Origin: an uncultured Flavobacteriaceae bacterium
Lineage (GTDB): Bacteria > Bacteroidota > Bacteroidia > Flavobacteriales > Flavobacteriaceae
Reading direction: 5' to 3'
Length of the DNA: 64,000 bases
Assembly: GCA_947503105.1 (NCBI GenBank)
Contig: CANNCM010000005.1
Coordinates: 1 to 64,000 of the forward strand
How positions within the stretch are numbered: position 1 is the stretch's first letter; each line of letters starts with the position of its first letter. The notes beneath the pieces were generated by a model. That model worked only from the letters and a program-made list of their open reading frames with translations, did not search any database and was not told the DNA's origin. The position numbers and the translations under genes were made by a program. Positions 38,739-47,886 of this stretch are shown here, in pieces.

Positions 38739-39044
38739 TTATAATTTCCCTGCTTGTGTTAAGGTCATGCTGTTATCGGCCAATTTGGTGTCATCAGCAT
38801 TTGAAATTTGTACTTTGATTCCAAATTCTTCCATGAAATAACGCTCAACATTGGCTACTCGACTTCTAGCACCCAAATCCAACTCTCCACCAGCACTATC
38901 TGTTTTGGATAGTTCGCTGATTTTTGTTTTTTCATCAGCAAATTTATTGCCCTTGTAAATTCGAATATTACAATTAAATTCTTCTGAAAATTGTCTCTTA
39001 ATACTCTTAACAGAGCTTGCTTTAGTAACTCTTATAGTTGCCAT
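38739..39044 (-). CDS. Small two-repeat protein, paralogue 1
   Basis: 'SSVKSIKRQFSEEFNCNIRIYKGNKFADE...SRVANVERYFMEEFGIKVQISNADDTKLADNSMTLTQAGKL'. Confidence 0.75.
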   Translation of the reverse strand: MATIRVTKASSVKSIKRQFSEEFNCNIRIYKGNKFADEKTKISELSKTDSAGGELDLGARSRVANVERYFMEEFGIKVQISNADDTKLADNSMTLTQAGKL

Positions 39045-39154
39045 AATTTGATAAATTAGTTAATTAATTTTCCTACTTCTTTTTTGTGTTGTTTTTCGGA
39101 TTATTCCAACTTATTTTCTTAAAACAATAAATATATAAAATAAATGTGATAATT

Positions 39155-39187
39155 TTGATACATAATTGATACATAATTGATAGATAA
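39155..39187. promoter_or_regulatory. Three tandem 11-bp direct repeats, candidate operator
   Basis: TTGATACATAA / TTGATACATAA / TTGATAGATAA read directly, between divergent genes. Confidence 0.7.
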
Positions 39188-39193
39188 ATAATA

Positions 39194-40426
39194 ATGATAG
39201 AACTACTAAAAGAAATGACACAAAGCAATCTTGGTTACAAAATAAGATCACGAGGAGACTGTGAAAAGTTGTCAGAGCTAATTTTAATAAAAACAGCTAA
39301 AGAAATAAGTTACAATACATTGCGTCGTTTTTTTGGAATTTCTAAAGGAACAACGCCTCAATTAAAAACTTTAAATACTCTTGCCCAATTTAATGGATTT
39401 CCCTCTTTTGCAGAGTTTACAATTCATTATCCAAATAGATTTAGTTGGTCGTTAAGAGAAAAAGCATACAAACTTATAAATCAGGAAAATAAAACAGAGC
39501 TCGTAAATTTTTTAAATAACTTAGAAGAAATTCAGAAAGATGTTTTAGATCTCATTGTTTCCATAATAAGAGAACTTATAATTAATAAAGAAATTAGAAT
39601 TTTAAAGGAACTTTTTAATCTTGAACTATTTAATCCAAACAAAACAAATTATTCTGAACTTCTACACATAGGTAATTCTGTTGGATTATTATTTCGTAAA
39701 CAACAAATTGATTATTTAGAATTTAAAAATTGTATGTACTTCACATCAACTATGTTCACACTGTTTGTAGATTATTCGAGTTTAAATAGAAACTATGGTA
39801 AATTCTCACAATATATTTACAAAACAACAAATGAAAAAGAGCTAAAGCTATTTAGCGGCTTAGTTTTGCAATTAAAAAACCTGTTGAATAATAAAACTAC
39901 TATAAATAATTTTCAACACATGATTTCAAAACAAACTCATCCCATTCTCTTAAGTCGATACATGAGTATATACATATTAAATTTAGAAAAACAACAAATG
40001 ATAGAAGCACTAGATTCTTATAAAAAAGAGTATTGTAAAGCCAATAATTTAGAGCATATATATGAACTAATGTTTACTTCAATTTTGACAAAAAATTTTG
40101 AACTGATGAAGTGGTTAACTATAAATTTTAAAGTTAACCAGACGAGCTCAAACAACTACAGTGAATGGCACAATAGTTTATTCAAACTTGTTAACTTGTT
40201 TTTAGATTTTTATAACAAAAAAAAATCCAGTGCTAAAAAACAAATGACTTTATTAGAAAACTTTACAATAAGATACAGCTATGAATCATTTATTGAAATC
40301 TTTATTTGCACAATAAATTACCATCTAAAAATTGAACAAGAAAAGCAATTAAAAAGGTATCTGAAAATAAGAGACGAACTAAAATACCCCTATTTTTCAA
40401 ACAACTATTTGATAAATTACTTTTAA
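39194..40426 (+). CDS. Hypothetical protein, possible transcriptional regulator (HTH-like N-terminus)
   Basis: N-terminal 'AKEISYNTLRRFFGISKGTTPQLKTLNTLAQFNGFPSFAEF' looks HTH-like; rest is helical; divergent to the small-protein cluster. Confidence 0.6.
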   Translation: MIELLKEMTQSNLGYKIRSRGDCEKLSELILIKTAKEISYNTLRRFFGISKGTTPQLKTLNTLAQFNGFPSFAEFTIHYPNRFSWSLREKAYKLINQENKTELVNFLNNLEEIQKDVLDLIVSIIRELIINKEIRILKELFNLELFNPNKTNYSELLHIGNSVGLLFRKQQIDYLEFKNCMYFTSTMFTLFVDYSSLNRNYGKFSQYIYKTTNEKELKLFSGLVLQLKNLLNNKTTINNFQHMISKQTHPILLSRYMSIYILNLEKQQMIEALDSYKKEYCKANNLEHIYELMFTSILTKNFELMKWLTINFKVNQTSSNNYSEWHNSLFKLVNLFLDFYNKKKSSAKKQMTLLENFTIRYSYESFIEIFICTINYHLKIEQEKQLKRYLKIRDELKYPYFSNNYLINYF

Positions 40427-40499
40427 AAAATAAAAACAAATTTATTCATATTAAAGGTTAAGTAATTGAATAATTAAAATTTTAGAGCAATACATTAAA

Positions 40500-40530
40500 A
40501 AAAAACCTCTGCTAAAACAGAGGTTTTTTT
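40500..40530. terminator. Rho-independent terminator-like hairpin
   Basis: AAAAACCTCTG-ctaaaa-CAGAGGTTTTTTT. Confidence 0.85.
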
Positions 40531-40595
40531 TATGAATTTATAATAGAAATCAGTACTGAAACCGTCAAATTTATAAGGTTTAAGCATGTAGATTT

Positions 40596-41498
40596 TTATT
40601 CGCAATAGTCTTCAAAATAATCTTCTAATTCTTCTTCTGAGTTGAGGACTAGTGTTTGTGATTGTTGAGAGTTTTCTGAATAATATTCTACTGTTACTGG
40701 AAATTGAAGTTCAAAATCAAATTCACAATCGTCCATATCATCACAATTTTCTGAGTACCATTCTTCGATATATCCTACAAGCGCTTCTTCACTATTAACA
40801 GTAATAACATCTCCGTTTGAATGTACTAAAGATATAGGATAAACTAAATCAAAACAATCATTTTCAAACCAACCATCTTCGTGGTCACCTTCTGTATCAC
40901 AATCCTCTAAAAAGTCATTTTCATCAAATCCATCAAGACCTGCATAACAATCGTTTGGATAAACTAAAACTATGGTCTGTCCATCGGCGTTTGTGATTTC
41001 TACACACACGGGATCATAAAGCTCATAACACATATTGTCCTCTTCTAGATCAAATTCGCAATCCTCCAAGAGACTATCAAAAACTTCATCATTTTCAATC
41101 GTAAATGTTTCAATGGAGTCATTTTCGGTATTAAAAACCAAAACATCGAAAGGATATGATACGTCGTCTATATACAAATCATCATTAGATTCAATTAATA
41201 TTTCGACTAATTCTTCAATGGAGTTAATTGTAACTATTGAATTATCATTCATTTGAAAATCAATTGGAAATACAAACTCAAAACAAAAGTCTAAAGCCAT
41301 ATTTCCACTTGGATTTTGGCTTTCATCTGTATTCCCATTAGCATCAAATTGATCCATCATTTCGGACATTGCTCTCATTAAAATGGAGGTGTTGGCGTCC
41401 TCATTTTGGTTAATTTCTTCAATATTATCACATGTCAACAATGTTAATGATATACAGATAAAAAATAATATAGAATTTTTGAGTTTAAATATTTTCAT
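40596..41498 (-). CDS. Acidic, Cys-containing repeat lipoprotein
   Basis: Lipobox 'LTLLTCDN'; repeated 'CFEFVFPIDFQ../CFDLVYPISLVH../FELQFPVTVEYY' blocks and a Kazal-like 'CYELYDPVCVEITNADGQ..YPNDCYA'. Confidence 0.7.
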   Translation of the reverse strand: MKIFKLKNSILFFICISLTLLTCDNIEEINQNEDANTSILMRAMSEMMDQFDANGNTDESQNPSGNMALDFCFEFVFPIDFQMNDNSIVTINSIEELVEILIESNDDLYIDDVSYPFDVLVFNTENDSIETFTIENDEVFDSLLEDCEFDLEEDNMCYELYDPVCVEITNADGQTIVLVYPNDCYAGLDGFDENDFLEDCDTEGDHEDGWFENDCFDLVYPISLVHSNGDVITVNSEEALVGYIEEWYSENCDDMDDCEFDFELQFPVTVEYYSENSQQSQTLVLNSEEELEDYFEDYCE

Positions 41499-41641
41499 TT
41501 TTTTAGGTTTAATATTGGTTTTTGTACGAGTTTTAATTAAAAAAATCTAAAATTTCAAAAGCTTTCGCAATTTATAAAATATTCTCATAGACCATATGTA
41601 ATTTTTTTTAAAATTATAAAAATATTAACAACATAAGAACA

Positions 41642-41672
41642 AAATAACCCCCTGAATTTCAGAGGGTTATTT
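41642..41672. terminator. Terminator-like hairpin
   Basis: AAATAACCC..CTGAATTTCAG..GGGTTATTT. Confidence 0.75.
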
Positions 41673-41690
41673 CTATTTGATTTAATATAT

Positions 41691-42383
41691 TTATTGTTTA
41701 CTGCTTATGATATTTAATGAAAAATCTTTGGTTAATTCATACCCTCCACGTTCTTGTAATAATTTTACAAATCGACTGTTTTTTCCCATTTTATCATATA
41801 GCATAAGATGATCAACAGTATCTTTTCCTGTCAATCCAATCCAGTGTGTAGCACCGTTTGGCAGACCAATATCATAGGTTCCAAATCCTACAACACGATC
41901 TTTAAATTCTTCTTTAAATTCATCGACGATTTTATCGTGAGCAACTTTAAAAGCTGCTGGATCTTCCGGAATAATATCCCAAATATGAACTTCAGGATTG
42001 GTTTCCAAGTTACCTTCTTTCCAGCTCATCATTCGTCCGGAATAGGAGACGCCCCAATCTTCAATATAGTTCCCCATTTTGGCCCAAAAGGCAGCAGTTT
42101 TGTCAGAAGCCCAAAATTCATCTGGAATCATTTTTTCTCCTAAGGTGTATAGGAAGACCAAACGATGCGTCATTCCATTGCTGTCGCCACCAGTAAATCT
42201 TTCTAATACAATTGCGCCTTTATTCATTTCAACATCGGCAAAAACTTCTTCAAAAGCTTCTTTAATGTCTTTTTGAGTAAATGGCTTAACTTTAACTTCT
42301 ATGGCAGAAAATGCCATGGTTTGTGCGCTGGTCCATTGAATTGTAAAACAAATCAATAAAAGTGATAAAAATAATTTTTTCAT
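41691..42383 (-). CDS. Hypothetical secreted protein
   Basis: Signal peptide 'MKKLFLSLLLICFTIQWTSAQ'; intact 230-aa ORF. Confidence 0.65.
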   Translation of the reverse strand: MKKLFLSLLLICFTIQWTSAQTMAFSAIEVKVKPFTQKDIKEAFEEVFADVEMNKGAIVLERFTGGDSNGMTHRLVFLYTLGEKMIPDEFWASDKTAAFWAKMGNYIEDWGVSYSGRMMSWKEGNLETNPEVHIWDIIPEDPAAFKVAHDKIVDEFKEEFKDRVVGFGTYDIGLPNGATHWIGLTGKDTVDHLMLYDKMGKNSRFVKLLQERGGYELTKDFSLNIISSKQ

Positions 42384-42616
42384 AATTAGTTAATTTAAAT
42401 TTCTTAAAAATAAAAAAAATTACTTGCAAAAAAAAATCGATAATAAAATTTAAAGATTAATTAATAAATTACGACTTAAAGTTAATTTGATGCGACTAAA
42501 ACATTAAAAATTGTACCATGCCATCAAAAAACAAACCATGAATTTCAGAACGTTATTTGTGATCGCACTAGGATTATTTTATGATCCTTCGCGCTCCGCG
42601 CTGAAAATAACACAAA

Positions 42617-42649
42617 CAAAAAAACGCTCAAGCAAGCTTGGCGTTTTTT
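42617..42649. terminator. Terminator-like hairpin downstream of tRNA-Arg
   Basis: AAAAAACGCtCAAGC-aa-GCTTGGCGTTTTTT. Confidence 0.8.
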
Positions 42650-42670
42650 ATTAGTTGTACTATTTATTCG

Positions 42671-42744
<74 letters not shown>

Positions 42745-42769
42745 ATTCAAGGACAATAGTGTCCTGAAG

Positions 42770-42844
42770 TCGGGGTGGCAGGATTCGAACCTGCGACCTC
42801 CGCGTCCCAAACGCGGCGCGATAACCGGGCTACGCTACACCCCG
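42770..42844 (-). tRNA. tRNA-Pro (TGG)
   Basis: CGGGGTGTAGCGTAGCCCGGTTATCGCGCCGCGTTTGGGACGCGGAGGTCGCAGGTTCGAATCCTGCCACCCCGA; anticodon TGG. Confidence 0.96.
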
Positions 42845-42886
42845 AATTTGGTTATCATTACAATACATTTATCTATACAATACTTG

Positions 42887-42961
42887 TCGGGGTGGCAGGA
42901 TTCGAACCTGCGACCTCCGCGTCCCAAACGCGGCGCGATAACCGGGCTACGCTACACCCCG
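42887..42961 (-). tRNA. tRNA-Pro (TGG), identical second copy
   Basis: Sequence identical by eye to 42770-42844. Confidence 0.96.
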
Positions 42962-42983
42962 TATTGTGTTGATTAATGACTTG

Positions 42984-43067
42984 CGGAGAGACCGGGATTC
43001 GAACCCGGGCAACACTTACGCGTTGACAGATTAGCAATCTGCTCCATTACCACTCTGGCACCTCTCC
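42984..43067 (-). tRNA. tRNA-Ser (GCT)
   Basis: GGAGAGGTGCCAGAGTGGTAATGGAGCAGATTGCTAATCTGTCAACGCGTAAGTGTTGCCCGGGTTCGAATCCCGGTCTCTCCG; anticodon GCT. Confidence 0.95.
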
Positions 43068-43169
43068 TTAAATTTATGAACTTGTGCAATAAAATTGCGG
43101 ATGCAAATGTAGCTTTTCATTATCAAGAACGCAAACTATTTTTTTACTTTTTTAATTCCTGTTTTATTC

Positions 43170-45218
43170 CTATTCTGGGTATTCTATACGAAGATGGTAC
43201 ATGTTGGCTAGCTTGTGTTTCAAAACTTTCTTTATCGATTCTATTTCTTTGAAAGTGATGTTGGCGTTCAAAAACTGTGCAGCTTCTATTTGATTGGCGA
43301 TAATTGTATCTACAAATTCATTGATTTTTGTAGAGGTTGGATCTTTCAAACTTTTTGATGCAGCTTCTACACTATCACACATCATCAAAATGGCAGTCTC
43401 TTTACTGAATGGTTTTGGTCCGTTGTACATATAATCGGAGGGGGCAAATTCCGTAGTAATTTCCATTTGTTTATTATAAAAATAACGCACATAACTTGTG
43501 CCGTGATGCGTACGAATAAAATCAATTACACGATCTGGTAATTTGTTTTTCTTTGCTATTTCTACTCCGTTGATGACATGATTTACAATAATTTGAGCAC
43601 TTTCTTTTGGCGATAATTCATCGTGTGGATTAGTCCCTGTAGATTGGTTTTCTGTAAAATATGTAGGGTTAGACATTTTCCCGATGTCGTGATACAATGC
43701 ACCTACCCGAACCAACATGGCATTGGCACCAATCTCGTTCGCTGAAGCTTCAGCAAGGTTGGCAACATTTAAGGAATGATGAAACGTTCCTGGAGCTTTG
43801 TCCGAAAGTTCTTTGAGGAGTTTTGAATTTGTGTCTGAAAGTTCTAATAATGAGACATCTGAAACTAATCCAAAAAGTTTTTCGTAGGCATAAATTAAGG
43901 GTTGAACAAATAATGTCGCCAAACCACAAAGTACAAACAATAAAAAGTTTTCCCACTTTAAACCATCAATACTCCCTTCGTGGATCACATAAAATGAAAA
44001 ATAGGAAATGATATAAATTAGAGTAATTTGTCCTACAGAAATAAATAAATTAGCACGTTTATATAGTTCTGATACCGTAAGAATTGTAACGATTCCTGCA
44101 ATAATTTGAAGAAACATATACTCATAGTTGTTGGCTACAACAAAACCCAAAAGCAGTACGGTTACAACATGAGTAAAGAGCCCTAGTCGGGCATCGAAAA
44201 AAGCTTTAAGTACCAAAGGTAAAATACACAAGGGCACTGCGTATATGTATGCAGAATTGTAGTTAACCACTAGAGTTGTGAGTAATACCATCAAAGCAAT
44301 ATTGAAAAATATAAAGGTAACTTTCGTATTGTTAGAAAAAATATCGTCTCTGTATTTTCTCAAAAAAAGCAAAAGCATCAAAAGCGCTAAGGCCACCAAA
44401 ACGGTGTATGCTACCAAAATCCAGACATAATTTGCTTCTGTCCATACTTGAGATTCATATTCAGATTCCAATGATTTCAAAATAGAGAGCTTATCGCCTT
44501 GAACAACTTCTCCTTTAGAAACAATTAAAGTGCCTTTATCTACACGACCACGTACCAAAACAATTCGATCCAAGCGATCTTTCAAAGCACTTTCTGAAAG
44601 TGATGTATTGTATTTGGAATTTGGCTCAACAACATCATAAAATAAAGACAAATAGGCGGGTAAAAATTCGGCATATTCAGAGTCTTCTATTTTGGAGGTG
44701 ATATAGGATTTTAAATCTGTCTGAACAAAAAATTGACTGTAAGCTACTGTTTTACTTTGGATGTTACCAATTAAGACAGATATAGTTTGCTCATTATCAA
44801 TGTTATATCTTTCCGATAGCACCCCAACAGTATAAAGCTCTGAAAGTAATTTTTCACCAAACTGATAGAGGTTATTCTTTAATTTTTGTTCCGTAACTTC
44901 AAAAAAACTACGCTCAAAAACGGCTTTGTAGCGATTTGAAATTTGCGTCACCTTTGCCGTGTCTACTTCGAAAAATACAGGAGATTCATTTGCGATTTGT
45001 TGTCGTTCTTCTTTTAATTCTTCGTTTGATTTTTGGATGGCAAAATCAAAAGGCGCATACAAATTTTCGGATTGCCAAGGCTTTCCTTTTTCAAAACTAT
45101 ACCGAAATGTTCCACTTTTTGGGAATAAATAAACAATCAAAAATGTGGTTGCTACAAATAAAAATACTTTATAAAGTAAATTGTGATTTTTGTAAAATTT
45201 ATTTAAAACTGAATCCAT
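43170..45218 (-). CDS. 7TM-HD family phosphohydrolase (PgpH-like)
   Basis: N-terminal extracellular domain, TM helices, HD domain 'GTFHHSLNVANLAEASANEIGANAMLVRVGALYHDIGKM'. Confidence 0.93.
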   Translation of the reverse strand: MDSVLNKFYKNHNLLYKVFLFVATTFLIVYLFPKSGTFRYSFEKGKPWQSENLYAPFDFAIQKSNEELKEERQQIANESPVFFEVDTAKVTQISNRYKAVFERSFFEVTEQKLKNNLYQFGEKLLSELYTVGVLSERYNIDNEQTISVLIGNIQSKTVAYSQFFVQTDLKSYITSKIEDSEYAEFLPAYLSLFYDVVEPNSKYNTSLSESALKDRLDRIVLVRGRVDKGTLIVSKGEVVQGDKLSILKSLESEYESQVWTEANYVWILVAYTVLVALALLMLLLFLRKYRDDIFSNNTKVTFIFFNIALMVLLTTLVVNYNSAYIYAVPLCILPLVLKAFFDARLGLFTHVVTVLLLGFVVANNYEYMFLQIIAGIVTILTVSELYKRANLFISVGQITLIYIISYFSFYVIHEGSIDGLKWENFLLFVLCGLATLFVQPLIYAYEKLFGLVSDVSLLELSDTNSKLLKELSDKAPGTFHHSLNVANLAEASANEIGANAMLVRVGALYHDIGKMSNPTYFTENQSTGTNPHDELSPKESAQIIVNHVINGVEIAKKNKLPDRVIDFIRTHHGTSYVRYFYNKQMEITTEFAPSDYMYNGPKPFSKETAILMMCDSVEAASKSLKDPTSTKINEFVDTIIANQIEAAQFLNANITFKEIESIKKVLKHKLANMYHLRIEYPE

Positions 45219-45370
45219 TTAAACATTTCATTAATACCAACAGCCATGCCATTGCAACGATATCAAAAGTAATAAAAAGAACTTCAACAAACGTGTAAAA
45301 ATCAATAATCGTCTCTATTATCTGCTAAATTTTATTTACATTAGCGAGAGAAAAATTATAACTATTTTTG

Positions 45371-46546
45371 ATGAAAGACGTTGTCATCGTTTCTGCAGTA
45401 CGCACCCCAATTGGTAGTTTTATGGGAAGTTTATCTTCGGTTGAGGCGCCAAAACTTGGGGCCATCGCCATTAAAGGGGCATTAGAAAAAATTAATTTAG
45501 ATCCAAATTCAATTGATGAAGTCCTTATGGGACATGTTGTACAAGCCGGTACAGGACAAGCCCCTGCAAGGCAAGCGGCTATATTTGCGGGAATTCCAAA
45601 TACAGTGCCCTGCACAACCGTCAATAAAGTCTGTTCTTCTGGCATGAAAACCATTATGCAGGCCGCACAAAGTATTGCGCTTGGCGATGCCGATATAATT
45701 GTCGCTGGCGGAATGGAAAATATGAGTAAAATCCCACACTATTATCACGCAAGAACAGCAAAGAAATTTGGCCCTGCACAAATGGAAGATGGCCTGCAAA
45801 AAGATGGCTTAGTGGACGCCTATAACAAAGAAGCAATGGGCGTTTGCGCCGATGCTTGTGCCACAGAATATGGTTTTTCTAGAGAAGATCAAGATGCGTT
45901 TGCAGTACAATCTTACAAACGCTCTGCTGAGGCATGGAATCGTGGAAATTTTGACAATGAAGTGGTACCTGTAGAAGTTCCTCAACGCCGTGGCGAACCC
46001 ATAATTGTCACAAAAGATGAAGAATTTTCGAATGTTAAATTAGAAAAAATCCCTAGTCTTCGACCGGCTTTTACCAAAGATGGCACCGTTACTGCAGCCA
46101 ATGCCTCTACCATAAATGATGGTGCTGCGGCACTTGTATTGATGAGTAAGGATAAAGCACAAGAACTAGGACTAGAACCATTAGCCACCATAAAAAGTTA
46201 TGCTGATGCAGCACGCGAACCAGAATGGTTTACGGTTGCTCCAGCAAAAGCACTCCCCAAAGCACTAAAAAAAGCCAACATACAAATAGATGATGTTGAT
46301 TATTTTGAATTTAACGAAGCCTTTTCTGTCGTTGGATTGGCCAATATGAAAATTTTGAACCTCAACGACTCCAAAGTCAACGTCAATGGTGGTGCCGTAT
46401 CCTTAGGGCATCCATTGGGCTGCTCTGGTGCTAGAATTGTGGTGACACTACTTCATGTTTTAGAACAAAATAACGGAAAAATTGGAGCTGCAGCCATTTG
46501 TAATGGCGGCGGCGGTGCATCGGCACTGATCCTCGAACGAAACTAG
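45371..46546 (+). CDS. Acetyl-CoA C-acyltransferase (thiolase)
   Basis: '[21 protein letters not shown]', '[15 protein letters not shown]', '[17 protein letters not shown]', '[11 protein letters not shown]'; ATG 45371 preferred to TTG 45368. Confidence 0.96.
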   Translation: MKDVVIVSAVRTPIGSFMGSLSSVEAPKLGAIAIKGALEKINLDPNSIDEVLMGHVVQAGTGQAPARQAAIFAGIPNTVPCTTVNKVCSSGMKTIMQAAQSIALGDADIIVAGGMENMSKIPHYYHARTAKKFGPAQMEDGLQKDGLVDAYNKEAMGVCADACATEYGFSREDQDAFAVQSYKRSAEAWNRGNFDNEVVPVEVPQRRGEPIIVTKDEEFSNVKLEKIPSLRPAFTKDGTVTAANASTINDGAAALVLMSKDKAQELGLEPLATIKSYADAAREPEWFTVAPAKALPKALKKANIQIDDVDYFEFNEAFSVVGLANMKILNLNDSKVNVNGGAVSLGHPLGCSGARIVVTLLHVLEQNNGKIGAAAICNGGGGASALILERN

Positions 46547-46552
46547 CACTCA

Positions 46553-47302
46553 ATGCAATACGGCCTGTGCAATCTTAGTATTGTCGCATTAAGAAATGAA
46601 CCCTCAGACAAAAGCGAACTCACTTCGCAAGTCCTTTATGGGGAACTGTTTAAAGTCCTTGAACACCGCAAGAAATGGAGTCGTATCCGACTAAGCTACG
46701 ACGGTTATGAAGGGTGGATCGATAATAAACAATTTCAATTTATTGAAGAGAATGATTATAAAACCTACACCGCCAAAAAAGAACAACTCTGCAGCGATTT
46801 AGTCCATTTTATTACCGACAAAGAACACAAACTACAACCCATTGTGATGGGCAGTGTATTGTCTGCACAATCGCTTTTGTATCATAGCTTTGATGGAGAA
46901 ACATTGATTGGCCAAAAGAAGAAAAACCAACTGATAGAAACAGCACTTTTGTACCTCAACACGCCCTACCTTTGGGGCGGAAAAACACCTTTTGGAATAG
47001 ATTGCTCTGGGTTTACACAAATGGTGTATCGCTTGAATGGCTATAAACTCCTACGCGATGCTTCGCAACAAGCTACACAAGGCGATGCCCTAAGTTTTAT
47101 TGAAGAAAGTTCGCCAGGTGACCTTGCTTTTTTTGATAATAATGAAGGGGATATCATTCATGTGGGAATCATTATGGAAAATCATTATATCATTCATGCC
47201 CATGGTAAAGTTCGCATAGACCGCTTGGACCACTCTGGAATTTATAATGTCGATACCAAAACCCATTCCCACAAACTCCGTGTCATCAAGAGCATTGTTT
47301 AA
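46553..47302 (+). CDS. NlpC/P60 (C40) family peptidase with SH3-like N-terminus
   Basis: 'TPYLWGGKTPFGIDCSGFTQMVYRLNGY', 'SPGDLAFFDNNEGDIIHVGIIM'. Confidence 0.94.
   Translation: MQYGLCNLSIVALRNEPSDKSELTSQVLYGELFKVLEHRKKWSRIRLSYDGYEGWIDNKQFQFIEENDYKTYTAKKEQLCSDLVHFITDKEHKLQPIVMGSVLSAQSLLYHSFDGETLIGQKKKNQLIETALLYLNTPYLWGGKTPFGIDCSGFTQMVYRLNGYKLLRDASQQATQGDALSFIEESSPGDLAFFDNNEGDIIHVGIIMENHYIIHAHGKVRIDRLDHSGIYNVDTKTHSHKLRVIKSIV
47258..47301. repeat. 44-bp direct repeat, left copy (3' end of the NlpC/P60 gene)
   Basis: AAAACCCATTCCCACAAACTCCGTGTCATCAAGAGCATTGTTTA, identical to 48506-48549. Confidence 0.97.
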
Positions 47303-47432
47303 GTTTTTTTTAGTTGCTTCGATTATTTTCTTATATTTACTCTGTTAGCCCACAAATTTATCTTTTTTTAAGCTGTAGAATTACACCGTTTAATCTTGTG
47401 TTTTTTAATGACAAAAACACGCCTTAAATCTT

Positions 47433-47765
47433 ATGATTATGAGTAATTTAAAATCTTTAGCCGAAAAAGTCGGTATGGGCTTTTCACCCAGAAATTCCAA
47501 AACCAAAACCCGTTTAGGCCTGCATCACTTTGTAGCAGCCACCACAGACCAAATGCTAATGACCCGAGGTGGGTATGGCGCTAGTGCTCCTCTTCTAAGT
47601 AGTTGTATACACGGAAGTGTAGGTGAATGTAACAGATTTCCGTGTAACCAAAAAAAATGGACTGCTGGAGGTGGTCCTAATGGATTGTTCGATCAGTATG
47701 GTAAATTTTCAAATATTAAAAACAATTCCAATCACAATTGCACCTATCTAAAAATGGCTGAGTGA
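47433..47765 (+). CDS. Small Cys/Gly-rich hypothetical protein, possible peptide-toxin precursor; in-frame continuation past TGA to 47864
   Basis: 'MSNLKSLAEKVGMGFSPRNSKTKTRLGLHHF...MTRGGYGASAPLLSSCIHGSVGECNRFPCNQKKW'; followed in frame by 'LNPKNYKDGDTGAYFGAILGHFLFCDKSNDQD*'. Confidence 0.5.
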   Translation: MIMSNLKSLAEKVGMGFSPRNSKTKTRLGLHHFVAATTDQMLMTRGGYGASAPLLSSCIHGSVGECNRFPCNQKKWTAGGGPNGLFDQYGKFSNIKNNSNHNCTYLKMAE

Positions 47766-47886
47766 TTGAATCCAAAAAATTATAAAGATGGTGATACAGG
47801 AGCATACTTTGGAGCTATACTCGGACACTTTTTGTTCTGTGACAAATCAAATGATCAAGATTAATTCGAACTTTTAAATTTAAGTT

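Noticed and set aside
42770-42961. Duplicate tRNA-Pro genes as sign of a mobile element
   Set aside because: Tandem identical tRNA genes are common; no integrase or att repeat was seen beyond the tRNA-Arg 17-mer.
47763-47765. In-frame TGA as selenocysteine codon
   Set aside because: No clear SECIS hairpin or selenocysteine machinery seen; a TGG->TGA nonsense change is simpler.
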